Assembly (NCBI GenBank): GCA_963575745.1
Contig: CAUYUJ010003592.1
Location: forward strand, 451,959-515,958
DNA: 64,000 nt
Direction: 5' to 3'
DNA from: Prorocentrum cordatum
Taxonomy: Eukaryota > Sar > Dinophyceae > Prorocentrales > Prorocentraceae
How positions within the stretch are numbered: the stretch's first letter is position 1; each line of letters starts with the position of its first letter. Of the stretch, positions 23,290 to 34,043 are shown piece after piece. Made by a program: the position numbers and the translations under genes. Under the pieces are notes generated by a model, which did no database searches, was not told the origin of the DNA, and worked only from the letters and a program-made list of their open reading frames with translations.

Positions 23290-25233
23290 CCCCAACAGCA
23301 ACAACAATGGGCTTGACAAAACTGGAGGGGGGGATCACGGGCGCGGGGTCGGGGCGTTTATTTGTTGAACCGCCGGGCTCCGGGGCCGCGAGTTCCCTGT
23401 CCGCCACGAAAGCCATCACCTCGGACGGGCGTTTCCTCGCAATCTTCTCGTGGGCGGCGGCAATGAACGCGCCCTTCTGGAACCACTTCCAAACGCCATT
23501 GGAGGTAGTAGTCTTCGAAATCATGATGCGGTAAAGCTCGGGATGGGGCCTCGCGAACTCGCCGGACGCCCACGCAACTCGAGTGAGATGCGCAATGCCA
23601 TGGAAGGTCATGCAACGACCTCTCTCGCCTGCTGATGCGAAAAACTGTAGATCGCACGCCACTCCTCCACCAATGACTAGTGCCCAATGGATACGTTGTG
23701 GTAGGAGTACAGCATCAGGCACGATGAAGGTGTTCGCATTGAGTCGATCATTGACCACCTTAGCATCCAAAGTTCTCAACACGCGAACGTGACAGGGCGC
23801 CTTGAACTTGTCCTGCAAACACTTCTCGACGAAAACACTGGCGCCAGCTAAAACAGGGAGGACTGGGTCGTCGGCGGCTCGAGAGGCGGCTCGTTTCTTA
23901 CTGATGTACTCTTCAGTCAGCTTGTCTTGATACAGCGAGAATAAACGAGCAGCCTCGCGCATGTTGGGCGGCATGTCCTTGTCTATGTTCAACTCGCTCG
24001 TGCTCAAGAGCTGCTTCAGGCGCTTGGCCTTCTGGAAGTCGGCCTCTTTCTGGTGTTCGGGCGTCCGCGAAGCAGTATCAGTCGACAGCCTCCCCTCGAT
24101 CTTGGCGCGTCTCGCCTCAGAGCTGCTGGCCGCGTCAGAGATGGCGCTGCTCCGACGTTTCAAAAACGAGCTAAAACTATTGTCTTCTCTTGACACTGGT
24201 CGCGGCCGCCCAGCGTCCACTCGCGCAGGCCTGTCGCTCGTTCGAGTGGTCCTGTAGACCTCCCGCCAGATGACCCGGGCAGCCTCGCAGAGTTCATTGT
24301 CCGACTTGGGATCCACGTCGCAAATGATGAACAACTCGTCGTTGATGAGCTGCTCGGAGAGATCGGCCCGGCAGAAACCGGCCGTGATGTGGCCCTTGGC
24401 GAACAGCCGCTCCACGCCGGACGAGCTTTGCCCATATCCACCGAATCGCACCAAGCACGCCATCAAGGCGTCTGAAGGGTGCGCCATCGCAATGCGCCGG
24501 GCGCGGGTCATGGCCTCGACCGCTAGCCTCCACGCGTCGATGGTCGACGCCCCGGCAGTCTCGGCCATCCTCAGGGCGACTGGCAAGAAATCATCATATT
24601 GAACCCGCAGCTCCGTCTCAGGGACTTGGCATAAGTGAGCAACTCTGGCCATGTGATCGCTGAAATTCGGCATAGCAACAACTTTCTCGATGGTTTTGCC
24701 TTCCAAGCTGAAAATGCACATCGAGGCCAGTGCCTCAAAGTTTGGAAATTCTGCTCTGATCACGAGCGTTGCGAGGGCAACCCAATTCTCCATGCGCTTC
24801 AAAGCGGAATTGATGAGAGCCGGCGTCACTGTTCCTCTCCCCCCAAGTGTATACGGGACTGCTGCTTGGCCAGTGCCGACCCAAAGGGTCCTTGCTCGCT
24901 GGAGGTGCTGAACCATCAGATGCGTGAAACCCGTCTGCAAACAACCGCCGTGATTGAAGAGGTAGGTCACCCGTTGGAAAAACCGCGATACTTCATGGCT
25001 TTGTCTTGATTTGTCGAAGTCTTCACAATCGAAAAACCTAGTCAGAGCAAGGTTCTCAACGCTAGCGTCAGCCAGCATAGCGAAGGTGAGGCATGACTCC
25101 GCGTCCAAGAGACGCAGGAAACGCTCCGCGTCCTTCGACTCTTCATTACCATGTCGTTCGTCCTGGAGTTGCTGCGCCGTCTTCACAAGGGCGTCGAAAT
25201 GGAACGCGCCCCATCGACAACGGCAGCGCGATG
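23290..25233 (-). CDS. Exon 4: long exon with hAT dimerisation-like block
   Basis: About 648 codons are open after a pyrimidine-rich acceptor ending CCGCCCACAG at 25234. Phase 1 matches the exon 3 donor. Readable blocks include CLTFAMLADASVENLALTRF, LFNHGGCLQTGFTHLMVQHL, NWVALATLVIRAEFPNFEAL, HPSDALMACLVRFGGYG followed by QSSSGVERLFAKG, and KGAFIAAAHEKIARKRPSEV. The S-S-x-V-E-R-x-F/A-x-K-G block followed by about 20 residues and a hydrophobic strand resembles the C-terminal dimerisation motif of hAT transposases. A GTGAAA donor at 23289 probably ends the exon; beyond it the frame continues only as low-complexity text to 22811. Catalytic Asp and Glu residues could not be assigned. Confidence 0.65.
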
Positions 25234-25434
25234 CTGTGGGCGGCACAGGCAAAGAAAACAAACGACCACATGACTTAAGCCAAAACATGAAACGGACAAA
25301 TCCAATAACCCCACCCTTCAAATAATGTAAGAGCGGTTTCTAATAGGGTTTCAAATATAGACGGGGGGCGCGGAGGCCGAACTGCATTATCACTGGGAAA
25401 GTTCACCATCGAGGTTACTTCCTTCTTATGTTGA

Positions 25435-25640
25435 GACAACAACATCAAGCGAAGCGAACACGTTTTTTCAGGATGTCTCAAGCGAAACCAATAATTTTGG
25501 GAGGCAGCCTCAAACGAAACGATCAATGGTTCGAGGATGTCTCAAGCGGAACCAGCAATTATTTGAGGATGTCTCGAGCGAAGCGAAAAACTTGTCGAGG
25601 GTGTCCCCAGCGAAACAAGCATATACCCGAGGATGTCTCT
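25435..25640. repeat. About 36-bp tandem repeat, six units
   Basis: Units carry GAGGATGTCTCAAGCGAA followed by ACCA-ATAATTTT-like text. They lie in the long intron of the hAT-like gene. Confidence 0.7.
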
Positions 25641-25849
25641 CTCTTGCTTTCTCCTCCTCACCGTGCCCCCTGAGCTTGCGCATCGCTGTGCTTTACTATC
25701 ATCCAGGGAAACCGAGGCAGATGAGCTATGCCCTGCACGAGCAGATGAAAATGCTAATTTCCATTAAGCGTTGACAATTAAATATAAAAAGTTTTGAACT
25801 TTGGAGTTGTCCTTTTCCTCTGCGCGCCCATTTGGTCCTCTCTGAAACA

Positions 25850-26530
25850 TCATCAAAAACGAAATTGAAAAGTTCTGGTGCCCTTTGTTATTGATAAGGA
25901 TGCTGAAGGAACACGTCGGCTTTTTGATAATTTTATAATAGAGAACTTAAGTTCGGAGGTGCGCGCGCGCGCCTCTGAGCTTCACTTCTATATTTAATTC
26001 CAAAGACGAAATTGGAAAATTCTGGAGCTCTTTAAAGAGGCCGAAGGAACGCGTCAGCTTTTAATATTTTTTTATGATACGGAACTGAAGCTCGGAGGTG
26101 CGCCGCCGCGCGCGCGGCGGCGCACCGCTGAGCTTCGCTTCTACATTATTTTTCGATATTAATAAATCAACATATAATTCCAAAAACGAAATCGAAAAAA
26201 TCTGGAGCCCTTTAAGGGGGCTGAGGGAACTTGTCGGCTTGTTATACGTTTATAATAAAGAACTGAAGCTAGGAAGCGCGCGCGCGGTGACCGGGTCACC
26301 GGCGCGCGCGCGCGCCTCCGAGCTTCAATTCTGCATAATAAAAGTATGAAAAGCAGCCGCGTTCCTTCGGCCTCCTTAAAGAGCCCCAGAAATTTCCAAT
26401 TTCGTTTTTGGAATCTTATATATAGATTTAGCAATGCTAAATAATAATAATAATGTAGAAGTGGTGAAGCTCAGCGGTGCGCCGCCGCGCGCGCGGCGGC
26501 GCACCTCCGAGCTTCGCTTTTATTTTTGAA
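25850..26530. mobile_element. AT-rich fold-back (MITE-like) element cluster
   Basis: Three direct units and one inverted part share CGAAATTG-AAA-TTCTGG, CTTTAAAGAGGCCGAAGGAA and a GC hairpin flanked by GAAGCTCGGAGG / CCGAGCTTC. The unit at about 26179-26412 is a long inverted repeat: roughly 60-bp arms beginning CCAAAAACGAAAT, with a GCGC hairpin between them. Base composition is far more AT-rich than nearby DNA, suggesting insertion. It sits in the long intron of the hAT-like gene. Confidence 0.65.
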
Positions 26531-27233
26531 AATACAAAAAAAAAATCAATTGGTTTCCTATAGAATTGTGCGCGCATACTAATAATTCTCATAGGTCCCC
26601 TAAGATTCCTACTGGTTCCTATAATAATAGAGATTCCCATTGGTTTCTATAGAGATTCCCCATGTGCCTCGTTTTCCCAGGGCAATCAACCACAGCGATA
26701 AACAAGTTCAGGGGGGCCGGGGGGGGGGGAGAGAAGGATAGAGAGATGCATGGGACGATGAAAAGAGAAGAGGAGGTAGAGGAGGAGGAGGATGAGGATG
26801 AGGAGGAGAAAGAGCAAGAGGAGGAGAGGAGAAGGCGATCGCACAAATCCAAAGTTTAAAACTTATTAGATGTCATTTGTAAGTGCTTATGTGCTCGCGT
26901 AGGGTAGCTCATGTGCCTCGCGTTCCAATGATAAGCAACCCCAGCGATGAACAAGTTCAGGGGGGCAGGGTGGGGATAAGACATAGAAATATAAATATAG
27001 AGATAGATAGAGAGAGAAGCTGAGGAAGAAGAGGAAGATGACGAGCAGGAAGAAAAGTTAAGGATGTCTCAAGATATCCTCGGCTTTGTTGGCCCCTGGC
27101 GGGCAACTTTTATTATCGCTCCGCGACGCCGAACTTCATGATCCCATGGAGGTTATTCTCTATTATAGTTCGAGGTTATGGCTGTTGGCCCGTTTTCATT
27201 AATCGGAGGCGAGGGGGGGGATCGAATTCTTGA

Positions 27234-27271
27234 CGCTTCGCGTATCCCCACCAGCCCATCCAGAAACGATC
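27234..27271 (+). repeat. 38-bp dispersed repeat, copy 1
   Basis: The phrase GACGCTTCGCGTATCCCC...AGAAACGA is identical over 38 bp to 40512-40549. Flanks differ on both sides. Confidence 0.9.
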
Positions 27272-27469
27272 AGCAGGGGAGTTGGTGAATCAGGGGCGGC
27301 ATAACGCACGCAGTCGCGCAGCCGTCGTCGAGAACACAAGCATCACACATCATAGCTGCCCGCATTGAAGGTTAAGATGGAAATCAGTGCAAGTTACGAT
27401 GGTGCTTCGATGAGAAGAGGTGAGGGGTATTTCGATGACTCGTAATGGCTGTTGCACTGATTTGGTCTG

Positions 27470-28140
27470 GGCCCTCTGGGGATTCTCGTGGGCCCCTCTT
27501 GGAGCTTCCTGGTGCTCTTTCTTGCGGCTCTCATGAGGTCATCTGAGGGCTTTCTTGGGGCGTATGTGGGGCTCTTTTGATGCGTGTTGGGGCCCTCTTG
27601 GGGCTCTTTTGGAGGACATTGGAGCCCTCCTTGGGTTTTTTTTTGAGGGGGTGTTTGGGAGGCATCTCGGGGCCGTCTTCTTGGTCCCTATCACGGCTAA
27701 AGAAGAAGAGGGGGGGGGAGGCAATTCTTGCCCCCCCCCATCGGAAGCTCAAAAATGCAGTCGTGGGACCATCTTGGCCCGCTCTTGGAGCGTTCTTGGG
27801 GCCGTTTTGGGGCTCTCATCATGGGCCCCTTTTGGGGCTGTTTTGGATCATCATGGGACCGTCTTCTTGAGGCCTCAACAACAAGAGCCCTTCGGAGGCG
27901 AAAAAATCAGAAGGCAAAAAACATTGATTGTCCATAGGTGTTTGAAGGAGTTTGGCATCTTCTTGGGGGTGTCCTTGGAGGCCTCGGAGGGCAGTTGAAA
28001 CTATGTTGGGGCCGTCTTGAAGCCTCTCGGACGCTTGTCGGAGGCTATCTTGGCCCCTCTACCGCTATCTTGGGCCATCTTGGAGGCCATCGTGCGCTCT
28101 CGGAGGCTCTCTTGGAACCATCTTGGGCCATCTTCTTGGA
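27470..28140. repeat. Degenerate CTTGGGGCC-type repeats
   Basis: CTTGGGGC, TCTTGGAGG and ATCTTGGGCC phrases recur irregularly. Open frames here are Gly/Leu/Trp repeats and are not supported as genes. Confidence 0.6.
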
Positions 28141-28310
28141 CGCCGCTATGGGCCCGCCCCCCCGTCCAAACGCAGGGAGGGGGGGGGAGGTAAACAACCT
28201 CCCGAGCAGGAGGGAAAGGCAGGAGGTTGGAAAGGGAAATGACTTAGACCACATACGCCCAGAGGGCTGGTGGGATTGGAATGATGGACAGCCCCCCAGT
28301 ATAATAATAC

Positions 28311-30060
28311 TGTCGGGAAATCGATTTCGGTTTCGTGTTCGCGCGCGCCGCGCGGGCGAGCCGAAGCTGCGCGGGCGGGCGAGAGGAGAAGAAAGTCTCT
28401 TGTGGCTAAGGCGCAGCCGGGCCAAATGTTTGGCGACCCGGCGCCCGGGGCCGGGCGGTGCCCCGCCGGTGCCCCGGCGCCCCAGGCTGAGGCGCGGCCG
28501 GACCAAATGTTTGGCGACATGGCGTCCGGGACCGGGCGGTGCCCCGCCAGTGCCCCGCCGGTGTCCCGGTGCCCCTCCTGGCGAACAGCGCCGCGCGGTG
28601 CCCCGCTGGTGTACCGCTGCTGGCGCCCCGCCTGTGTCCCGATGGTGATGATGATGATGAGGGGGAGAAAAATGATGATGAGGATGATGAGGATGGTGAT
28701 GATAAGGATGATGATGATGATGAGGATGATGATGATGATGGTGGTTGTGATGATGGCGATGCTGATAAGGATGAGGATGATGATGAGGATGGTGATGGTG
28801 ATGGTGATGATTGATGAAAATGATGATGGTGATGATGTTGATGATGGTGATGATGGTGATGATGGTGATAATCGTGATGATGGTGTAAATGGTGATGATG
28901 GTGATGATTATGATGGTGATGATGGTGATGATGACGAGGATGATGATGATGTTGTCGATTGTGCGTTCGACTATAAAATAAAAAGCAAGATCGACAGTGA
29001 AAGATGATGATGATGAGGATGCTGAGGATGATGATGAGGATGATGATGATGGTGGTGATGATTGTGATGATGATGTTGATGATGATGACCACGATGATGA
29101 GGATAAGGATGATGATGAGGATGCTGATGATGGTGGTGGCGATGAAGACGATGATGATGATAATGATGATGAGGATGATGATGATGACGGTGGCGGTGAT
29201 GATGATGTTGATGTTGTTGATCATTATGAATATGATGATGATGACGAGGATGAGGATGTTGATGCTGGTTGTGATGATGATGACAACAATGTTGTTGATG
29301 ATGATGGTGATGATGGTGATCATGGTGGTCATGGTGATGACGATTATGGTGATGATGATGGTGATGATGGTGATGATGGTGATGATTATGATGATGATGC
29401 TGTTGATGATGACGGAGGTGATGATAATGACGTCGATTGTGAGATCGATTGTGATATCGATAGTGAGATCGACAGTGGGAAAAATATGATGATGATGCGG
29501 GTGATGGTGATGATGACCAGGATGATGATGATGGTCATGATGGTGATGCTGATGATGATGACGATGATGATGATGGGCATTAAGATGAGGATGATGATGG
29601 TGGTGCTGATGGTGATGATGGTGATGATGGTGATGCTGATGATGATGATGAGGTGGCGAGGATGACGATACTGATGAAGATGATAATGATGACCTCGATT
29701 GTGATATCGATCGTGAGATCGATAGCGAGACCGAATGTGAGATCGATTGTGGGATCGATAATCAGATCGATTGAGAGATCGATCGTTAGATCGATTGTGA
29801 GATCGACCGAATGAGATCGATAGTGGGGTCGATAGTGAGACCGAATTTGAAATCGATTGTGAGATCGATTGTGAGATCGCTAGTGAGATCGATAGTGAAA
29901 CCGAATGTGAGATCGATTCTGGAATCGATAATGGTATCGAGTGTGAGATCGATCGAATGAGATCGATTATGTTATCGATAGTGAGATCGATCGAGTGCGA
30001 CGTTGATTCCTCCCCCCCCTCACCTCCTTATCATCCGAAGGGTGGTCGTATAGGTTTGAG
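28311..30060 (+). mobile_element. Second-type composite element: GC-rich head, (GAT)n, GAGATCGAT minisatellite, tail
   Basis: The head (28311-28640) has TTCGTGTTCGCGCGCGCC, GAAGCTGCGCGGGCGGGCGA and repeated GGTGCCCCGCCGGTG. It is followed by (GAT)n to about 29690, a GAGATCGATAGT-type minisatellite to about 30000, and a tail CTCACCTCCTTATCA with GGTGGTCGT. An inverted head plus (GAT)n lies at 33170-32100. A further (GAT)n, minisatellite and tail copy without head is at 31400-31805. All lie within the hAT-like gene's introns. No ORF of substance is present. Confidence 0.6.
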
Positions 30061-30178
30061 TTTGAACGCTTCGGCCTTCGGGGCATCATCATGGGGAGTT
30101 CTCGTCGCCGCGGCTGGGGCCGCTTCGAAATCCTGGTCAGAGCGCGCCCAGGGGCGTGGCGGGGCTACCCCCGATCAC

Positions 30179-30411
30179 CCCGCTTCTTGAATTCCGCCCA
30201 TCGCCTGTCGAAGCGGTGGTTCGCACTGGACAATTTCTTCATGTTTGCGGCGCATTCCCTGCTGTAGCGCTGCAGCTTAATATTTTTCTGGAAACGAGCA
30301 CGGTACACGTCGCTGTGTTGGATGCGCTTCATGATTGACGTTCTGTCAAGGATGAAAGTCTCCGAGATTTGCTTTAAGTGCGGGTCTCGCAGCCACGTTC
30401 TCGAGGTGATC
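30179..30411 (-). CDS. Exon 3
   Basis: Starts after TTTTCCCAG and reads ITSRTWLRDPHLKQISETFI, then DRTSIMKRIQHSDVYRARFQ and KKLSSANHRFDRRWAEFKK. It ends at CGGG|GTGATC. It is too short for simple ORF finding and is supported by phase agreement with exons 2 and 4. No domain by itself. Confidence 0.6.
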
Positions 30412-30795
30412 CTGGGAAAACCTCAAATGTTGCCTCATCCCCTGCTCGCTCCGCTCACCCCATGCTCGCTATCTCCCTCATGCATCCTCTCTCTTCTTCA
30501 CGTCCTTCCCGCGTGCTCGATATCATCGTGTCCCTGCGCCCGCCAGTGTATCACGTTGCCGGGCCGTCGAGCCCCTTCGAGTTCGCCAGGGCCGCGAGCC
30601 CCGCCCCCCGCCCCTGGCCGGCAGGCAGGAGGGGGGGGCGGAGGAGGGGGGGGGGAAGATAGGGGGGAGGGCGAGGAGGGAGGAGGTCAAGACAAAGCAA
30701 GGGGAACCAGTGGAGGAGGAGGAGGAAACGGAAGAGGGGGAGGAGGATGGGGCGGGGAGGGGATGGTCATTCATGATTTCGAAGGACCCTGGGTC

Positions 30796-31358
30796 CTGCG
30801 GGAGGCGTGCGCTTTGTCTTTGTTTTGCACTCGCAAGTTGCAGAAAAAACCCTCTTCGAAATGCTCATCGCACGAAGCGACCCGAGTCCCCTTGAGGAGT
30901 TTTGCAGCCAATTGTTCGGCTGACGCAGCATCTGCGTCGAATAATTCAACGATGGATCTACAATGTTGCAGCAACTCGTCGTCGCACGAATTCTTGGGAG
31001 GTCTGGTGCAGTAAGGCGCGCCTTTCCTAGGCGTGCAAAACGAAGTCAGGATATCGATCGTAGCGCGCCTCATCCCAATTGCATCCAGAGTTTAATCTTT
31101 TGCCAGATCGACGCATCCCAAAACTCCAGCAAACGGGGTCAAGGCCGTTCCGCAACAAGTAAAACGGACAGCAAATCTACCCTTTCTCGTCTTGGTGGAT
31201 GCTGGCGACTGCGCTCTTGGCAAGTTCAGCACGTTTGCGGTCTCTCGCCGCCTCCCCCAGGCACCACTTCATAGCCCGTAGCTTTTTTCTGCTGCCCAGG
31301 CCTTTGATCCGCCACCGTGCCTTGGCGCGTTGATGCGCGGGGGAATGCCAAGGGCTAC
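30796..31358 (-). pseudogene. Exon 2: central region with frameshift and stop
   Basis: Protein-like text begins SPWHSPAHQRAKARWRIKG, then KKLRAMKWCLGEAARDRKR. After one extra base near 31180 it continues as GRFAVRFTCCGTALTPFAG, then a TAA, then IGMRRATIDILTSFCTPRKG, DDELLQHCRSIVELF and NLRVQNKDKAHASRR. Removing one G and ignoring the TAA restores one continuous sequence, which shows the lesions are secondary. The exon ends at CGCAG|GACCC, a GA donor, with phase matching exon 3. Confidence 0.6.
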
Positions 31359-31399
31359 CTGGTAGGGTTTCTGTAGTCGTCTGAGGGGCCACTCCCCCC

Positions 31400-31805
31400 A
31401 ACAATGATGATGATTGTGATGATGATGTTGGTGATGGTGGTGATTATGCTGATGATGATGGTGTCCCGATGATGCTGGTGATGATGGTGATGGCGTTGCT
31501 GACGACGATGTCGATGATGATGGCGTTGATTGTGATATCGCTTGCGATATCGATAGCGACGCAGATACTGAGACCGAATGAATGTGAGGTCGATTGGGAG
31601 GTCGATAGTGAGATCGATATTGAGATCGATAGTGAGATCGATATTGAGATCGGCTGTGCGATCGATCGGATGAAATCGATCGAATGACACCGATCGGGTG
31701 ACGTCGGTCAAGCGAGACCGATAATGAGATCGATAGTGGGACCGATCGAGTGAGACGTCGGTTCCCCCTCCCCAAACCTCCTTATCACCCGAATGGTGGT
31801 CGTGT
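31400..31805 (+). mobile_element. Second-type composite element, headless copy
   Basis: (GAT)n at about 31403-31530 is followed by GAGATCGATA minisatellite to about 31755, then a tail reading CCTCCTTATCACCCGAATGG and GGTCGTGTA, matching the tail at about 30017-30053. Confidence 0.6.
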
Positions 31806-32099
31806 ATGTATATGCGCGAATGTGCCTCTTTGGGGGGCCCTCTTCTTCTGTGGGCCCTGTTGTTGGAGCCGTCTTGGGGGCCTCGTGTAGCCGTCTTGGG
31901 GCATTCTTGGGCCGTCTGAGGCCTTGGGGAAAGCTTCGCGGGCCCCCCGTCCAGGTCCAGGAATGCTTGGGTGGGCTTCCCGGGCCGGCATGGAAGCCCT
32001 GGAGGGCCCCAGGCAGGGAGGCGCCATGTTCGCCTGGGGACATCCGGGAGTAGTAGTAGTTGGGGCGATGCACCCAGCGAAGCGCGACGGTCGGGACTA

Positions 32100-33170
32100 T
32101 CATCGCAACCATCAGCATTATCATCATCAACATCGTCATCATCATCATCGGGACACCATCATCATCATCATCCGAACACAACCATCATCATCATCATCTC
32201 ATCTCATCATCATGATCAAGCACAACACCATCAACATCATCACCACCATCGGGACACCATCATCATCATCATTGGCAGCATCCTCAACATCATCATCAAC
32301 ATCGGAAAACCATCATCATCGCCACCATCATCACCATCACCACCGCCATCATCAACATCATCGGGACACCACCATCATCAATATCATCAGAATCACCATC
32401 ATCATTGGGCCACCACCATCGAAATCATCATCATCATCACCTCATCATCATCCCATCACCAACATCATCATCATCAGGACACCATCATCGTCATCAGCAA
32501 TATCATTATCATCATCGGGGCACCATCATCATCACCATCATCAGCAACATTATCTTCATCGCCACCATCATCATCATCATCGGGACACCGTCATCATCAT
32601 GTTCATCATCAGCAACATCAAATCATCTGGCTACCATCAACATTATCAGGATCATCAACATCATCATCATCGGGGCACCATCATCATCATCACCATCATC
32701 AACAACACCACCATCAACATCGTCACATCATCGGGGCACCATCACTATCACCACCATAACCATCAACATCATCATCATCAACATCGTCAACATCAGCATC
32801 AACATCATCATTATCATAATCATCATCATCGTCGGGACACCAGCATCATCACCACCATCACCATCATCATAATCATCGTCAACCTCATCAACATCATCAT
32901 CATCATCAACATCATCATCATCATCATCATCGGGACACCGGCGGGACACGGGCGGGACACCGGCAGGGCACCGCGCGCCACCGGCCCTCGAGCGGGGCGC
33001 CGGCGGGACGCCGCGGGGCACCGGCTGCTGGAAGGGGGCCGTTTGGTCTGGCCGCGCCTCAGCTACTACTACAGGAGACGTATTATTTCTCGCCCGCCCA
33101 CGCAGCTTCGCCTCGCCCGCGCGCGCGGCACGCGCGAACACGAAAGTGAAACCGACTTCCCAGTAGGAGG
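32100..33170 (-). mobile_element. Second-type composite element, inverted copy
   Basis: Read on minus, the head at about 33170-32935 carries TTCGTGTTCGCGCG, GAAGCTGCG-GGGCGGGCGAG, GCTGAGGCGCGGCC and repeated GCCGGTGTCCCG, followed by (GAT)n to about 32100. Order and wording match 28311-28640 in the opposite orientation. Confidence 0.6.
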
Positions 33171-33254
33171 GGGGGCTATCCGTTTCACTTCGATCTCACC
33201 CCCTCACCTCCGATTTTGTGCTCGCTTTGGGGGCGACCTGTTGTCTGGGAGCCG

Positions 33255-33560
33255 CATTGGTTGGGCCCCTCTTCTTCTTGGGGGCGTCTTCGGGCCCTCC
33301 TGGGCCCCTCTAAAAGCCTTAGGGAGAAGGGCCCGGCGGGGCCCCAAGAAATCCCCGCCAAGAAGACAGGGCCAAGGATAGGCCCAGAGAGGCCCGCAGG
33401 AAGCCCCAAGGCTCCCAGGAGGCCTGCAAGAGGCCCCCAGGCAGGAAGCCCCAAGGAAGAGGCTCCAAGAAACCACCAGGAGGCCCCCAAGAAGAGGCCC
33501 TCGAGAGGCCTCAACACTGACTGTCTCCAACATGCCCCCGAGAGGCCCCCCAGGAAATCA
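33255..33560. repeat. GCCCCAAGAGGCC-type degenerate repeats
   Basis: Irregular AGGCCCCCAAGAAG phrases. They lie between exon 1 of the hAT-like gene and the inverted composite element, so they are probably intronic. Confidence 0.55.
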
Positions 33561-33616
33561 CGGCGAACATCCAAGAGGCCCATAACCCACAACCCAGGCG
33601 TGGTGGCGGGACTTGC

Positions 33617-33875
33617 CGTAGGCAGCTGGATATCTCCCGTGCACTTGCCTTTCCTCGTGAGCTGGAGGACCTGTGCGAACATGTCCGTTGTTGGCGCAAC
33701 CTCTGGGGGGATGATGTCGGCGGCGTCTGGATCCAGCCCTCTCCAGAGTTTAGTAGCCCTCAAATGTAACTTAGTCTGTTCATGACCTTTCAAAGAAGAC
33801 TTCTGCAAGTTGACTACATCGATATTGCACCTGCCCCAAGCAGTATTCGTGTTGGCTGACATGCACACCACGCAC
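33617..33875 (-). CDS. Exon 1: CxxC-HxxxxxH zinc-finger-like segment
   Basis: After the acceptor TTTTAG|GTGC the frame reads CVVCMSANTNTAWGRC, then NLQKSSLKGHEQTKLHLRAT. The two Cys and the H-x5-H spacing fit BED/TTF-type DNA-binding fingers found at the N-terminus of hAT transposases. The segment ends GDIQLPTA at a GC donor (ACG|GCAAGT at 33617/33616). Beyond it the frame runs into GGCC-rich repeats. The role in DNA binding is an inference from the finger pattern. Confidence 0.55.
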
Positions 33876-34043
33876 CTAAAAGATATAATCCGCCGCCTGA
33901 CCAGGCGCTCGCGCGGCGTCTGGTAAATTTGGCGATGCGTCTGAAACTAGGACGCCGTCTTGGCAGGGCCCCCGGCGGCGAGGCCAAACAAATCGAGGGC
34001 CCCGAAAAACCGCTGGCATTTAAAGCAGGTCCTCATGTTTTTC

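Larger units (their letters stand above)
23290..33875 (-). pseudogene. Split hAT-transposase-like gene, at least four exons, disrupted in exon 2
   Basis: Minus-strand pieces assemble in order. Exon 1 33875-33617: CxxC...HxxxxxH zinc-finger-like. Exon 2 31358-30796. Exon 3 30411-30179. Exon 4 25233-23290: long, with an hAT-dimerisation-like block. Splice phases agree for exons 2-3 and 3-4. The 1-2 join leaves a phase gap, so a small exon may be missed. A first exon with the start codon was not found. Introns include one of about 4.9 kb holding fold-back elements, GAT arrays and a composite element. Exon 2 has a one-base frameshift at about 31180 (in a GGG run) and an in-frame TAA at 31094-31092, so this copy is probably non-functional; base-calling error could explain the first lesion but less easily both. 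The family resembles a large hypothetical-protein family I recall from dinoflagellates. Confidence 0.6.

Noticed and set aside
25274-25296. Spliced-leader-like sequence on minus (TCCGT ... TTTTGGCTTAAG) upstream of the large hAT-like exon
   Set aside because: It fits the leader with one mismatch and one extra base, but it lies about 40 bp inside the intron before a pyrimidine-rich acceptor at 25234 whose phase matches the exon 3 donor. A chance match, or part of the splice region, is more likely than a retrocopy start.
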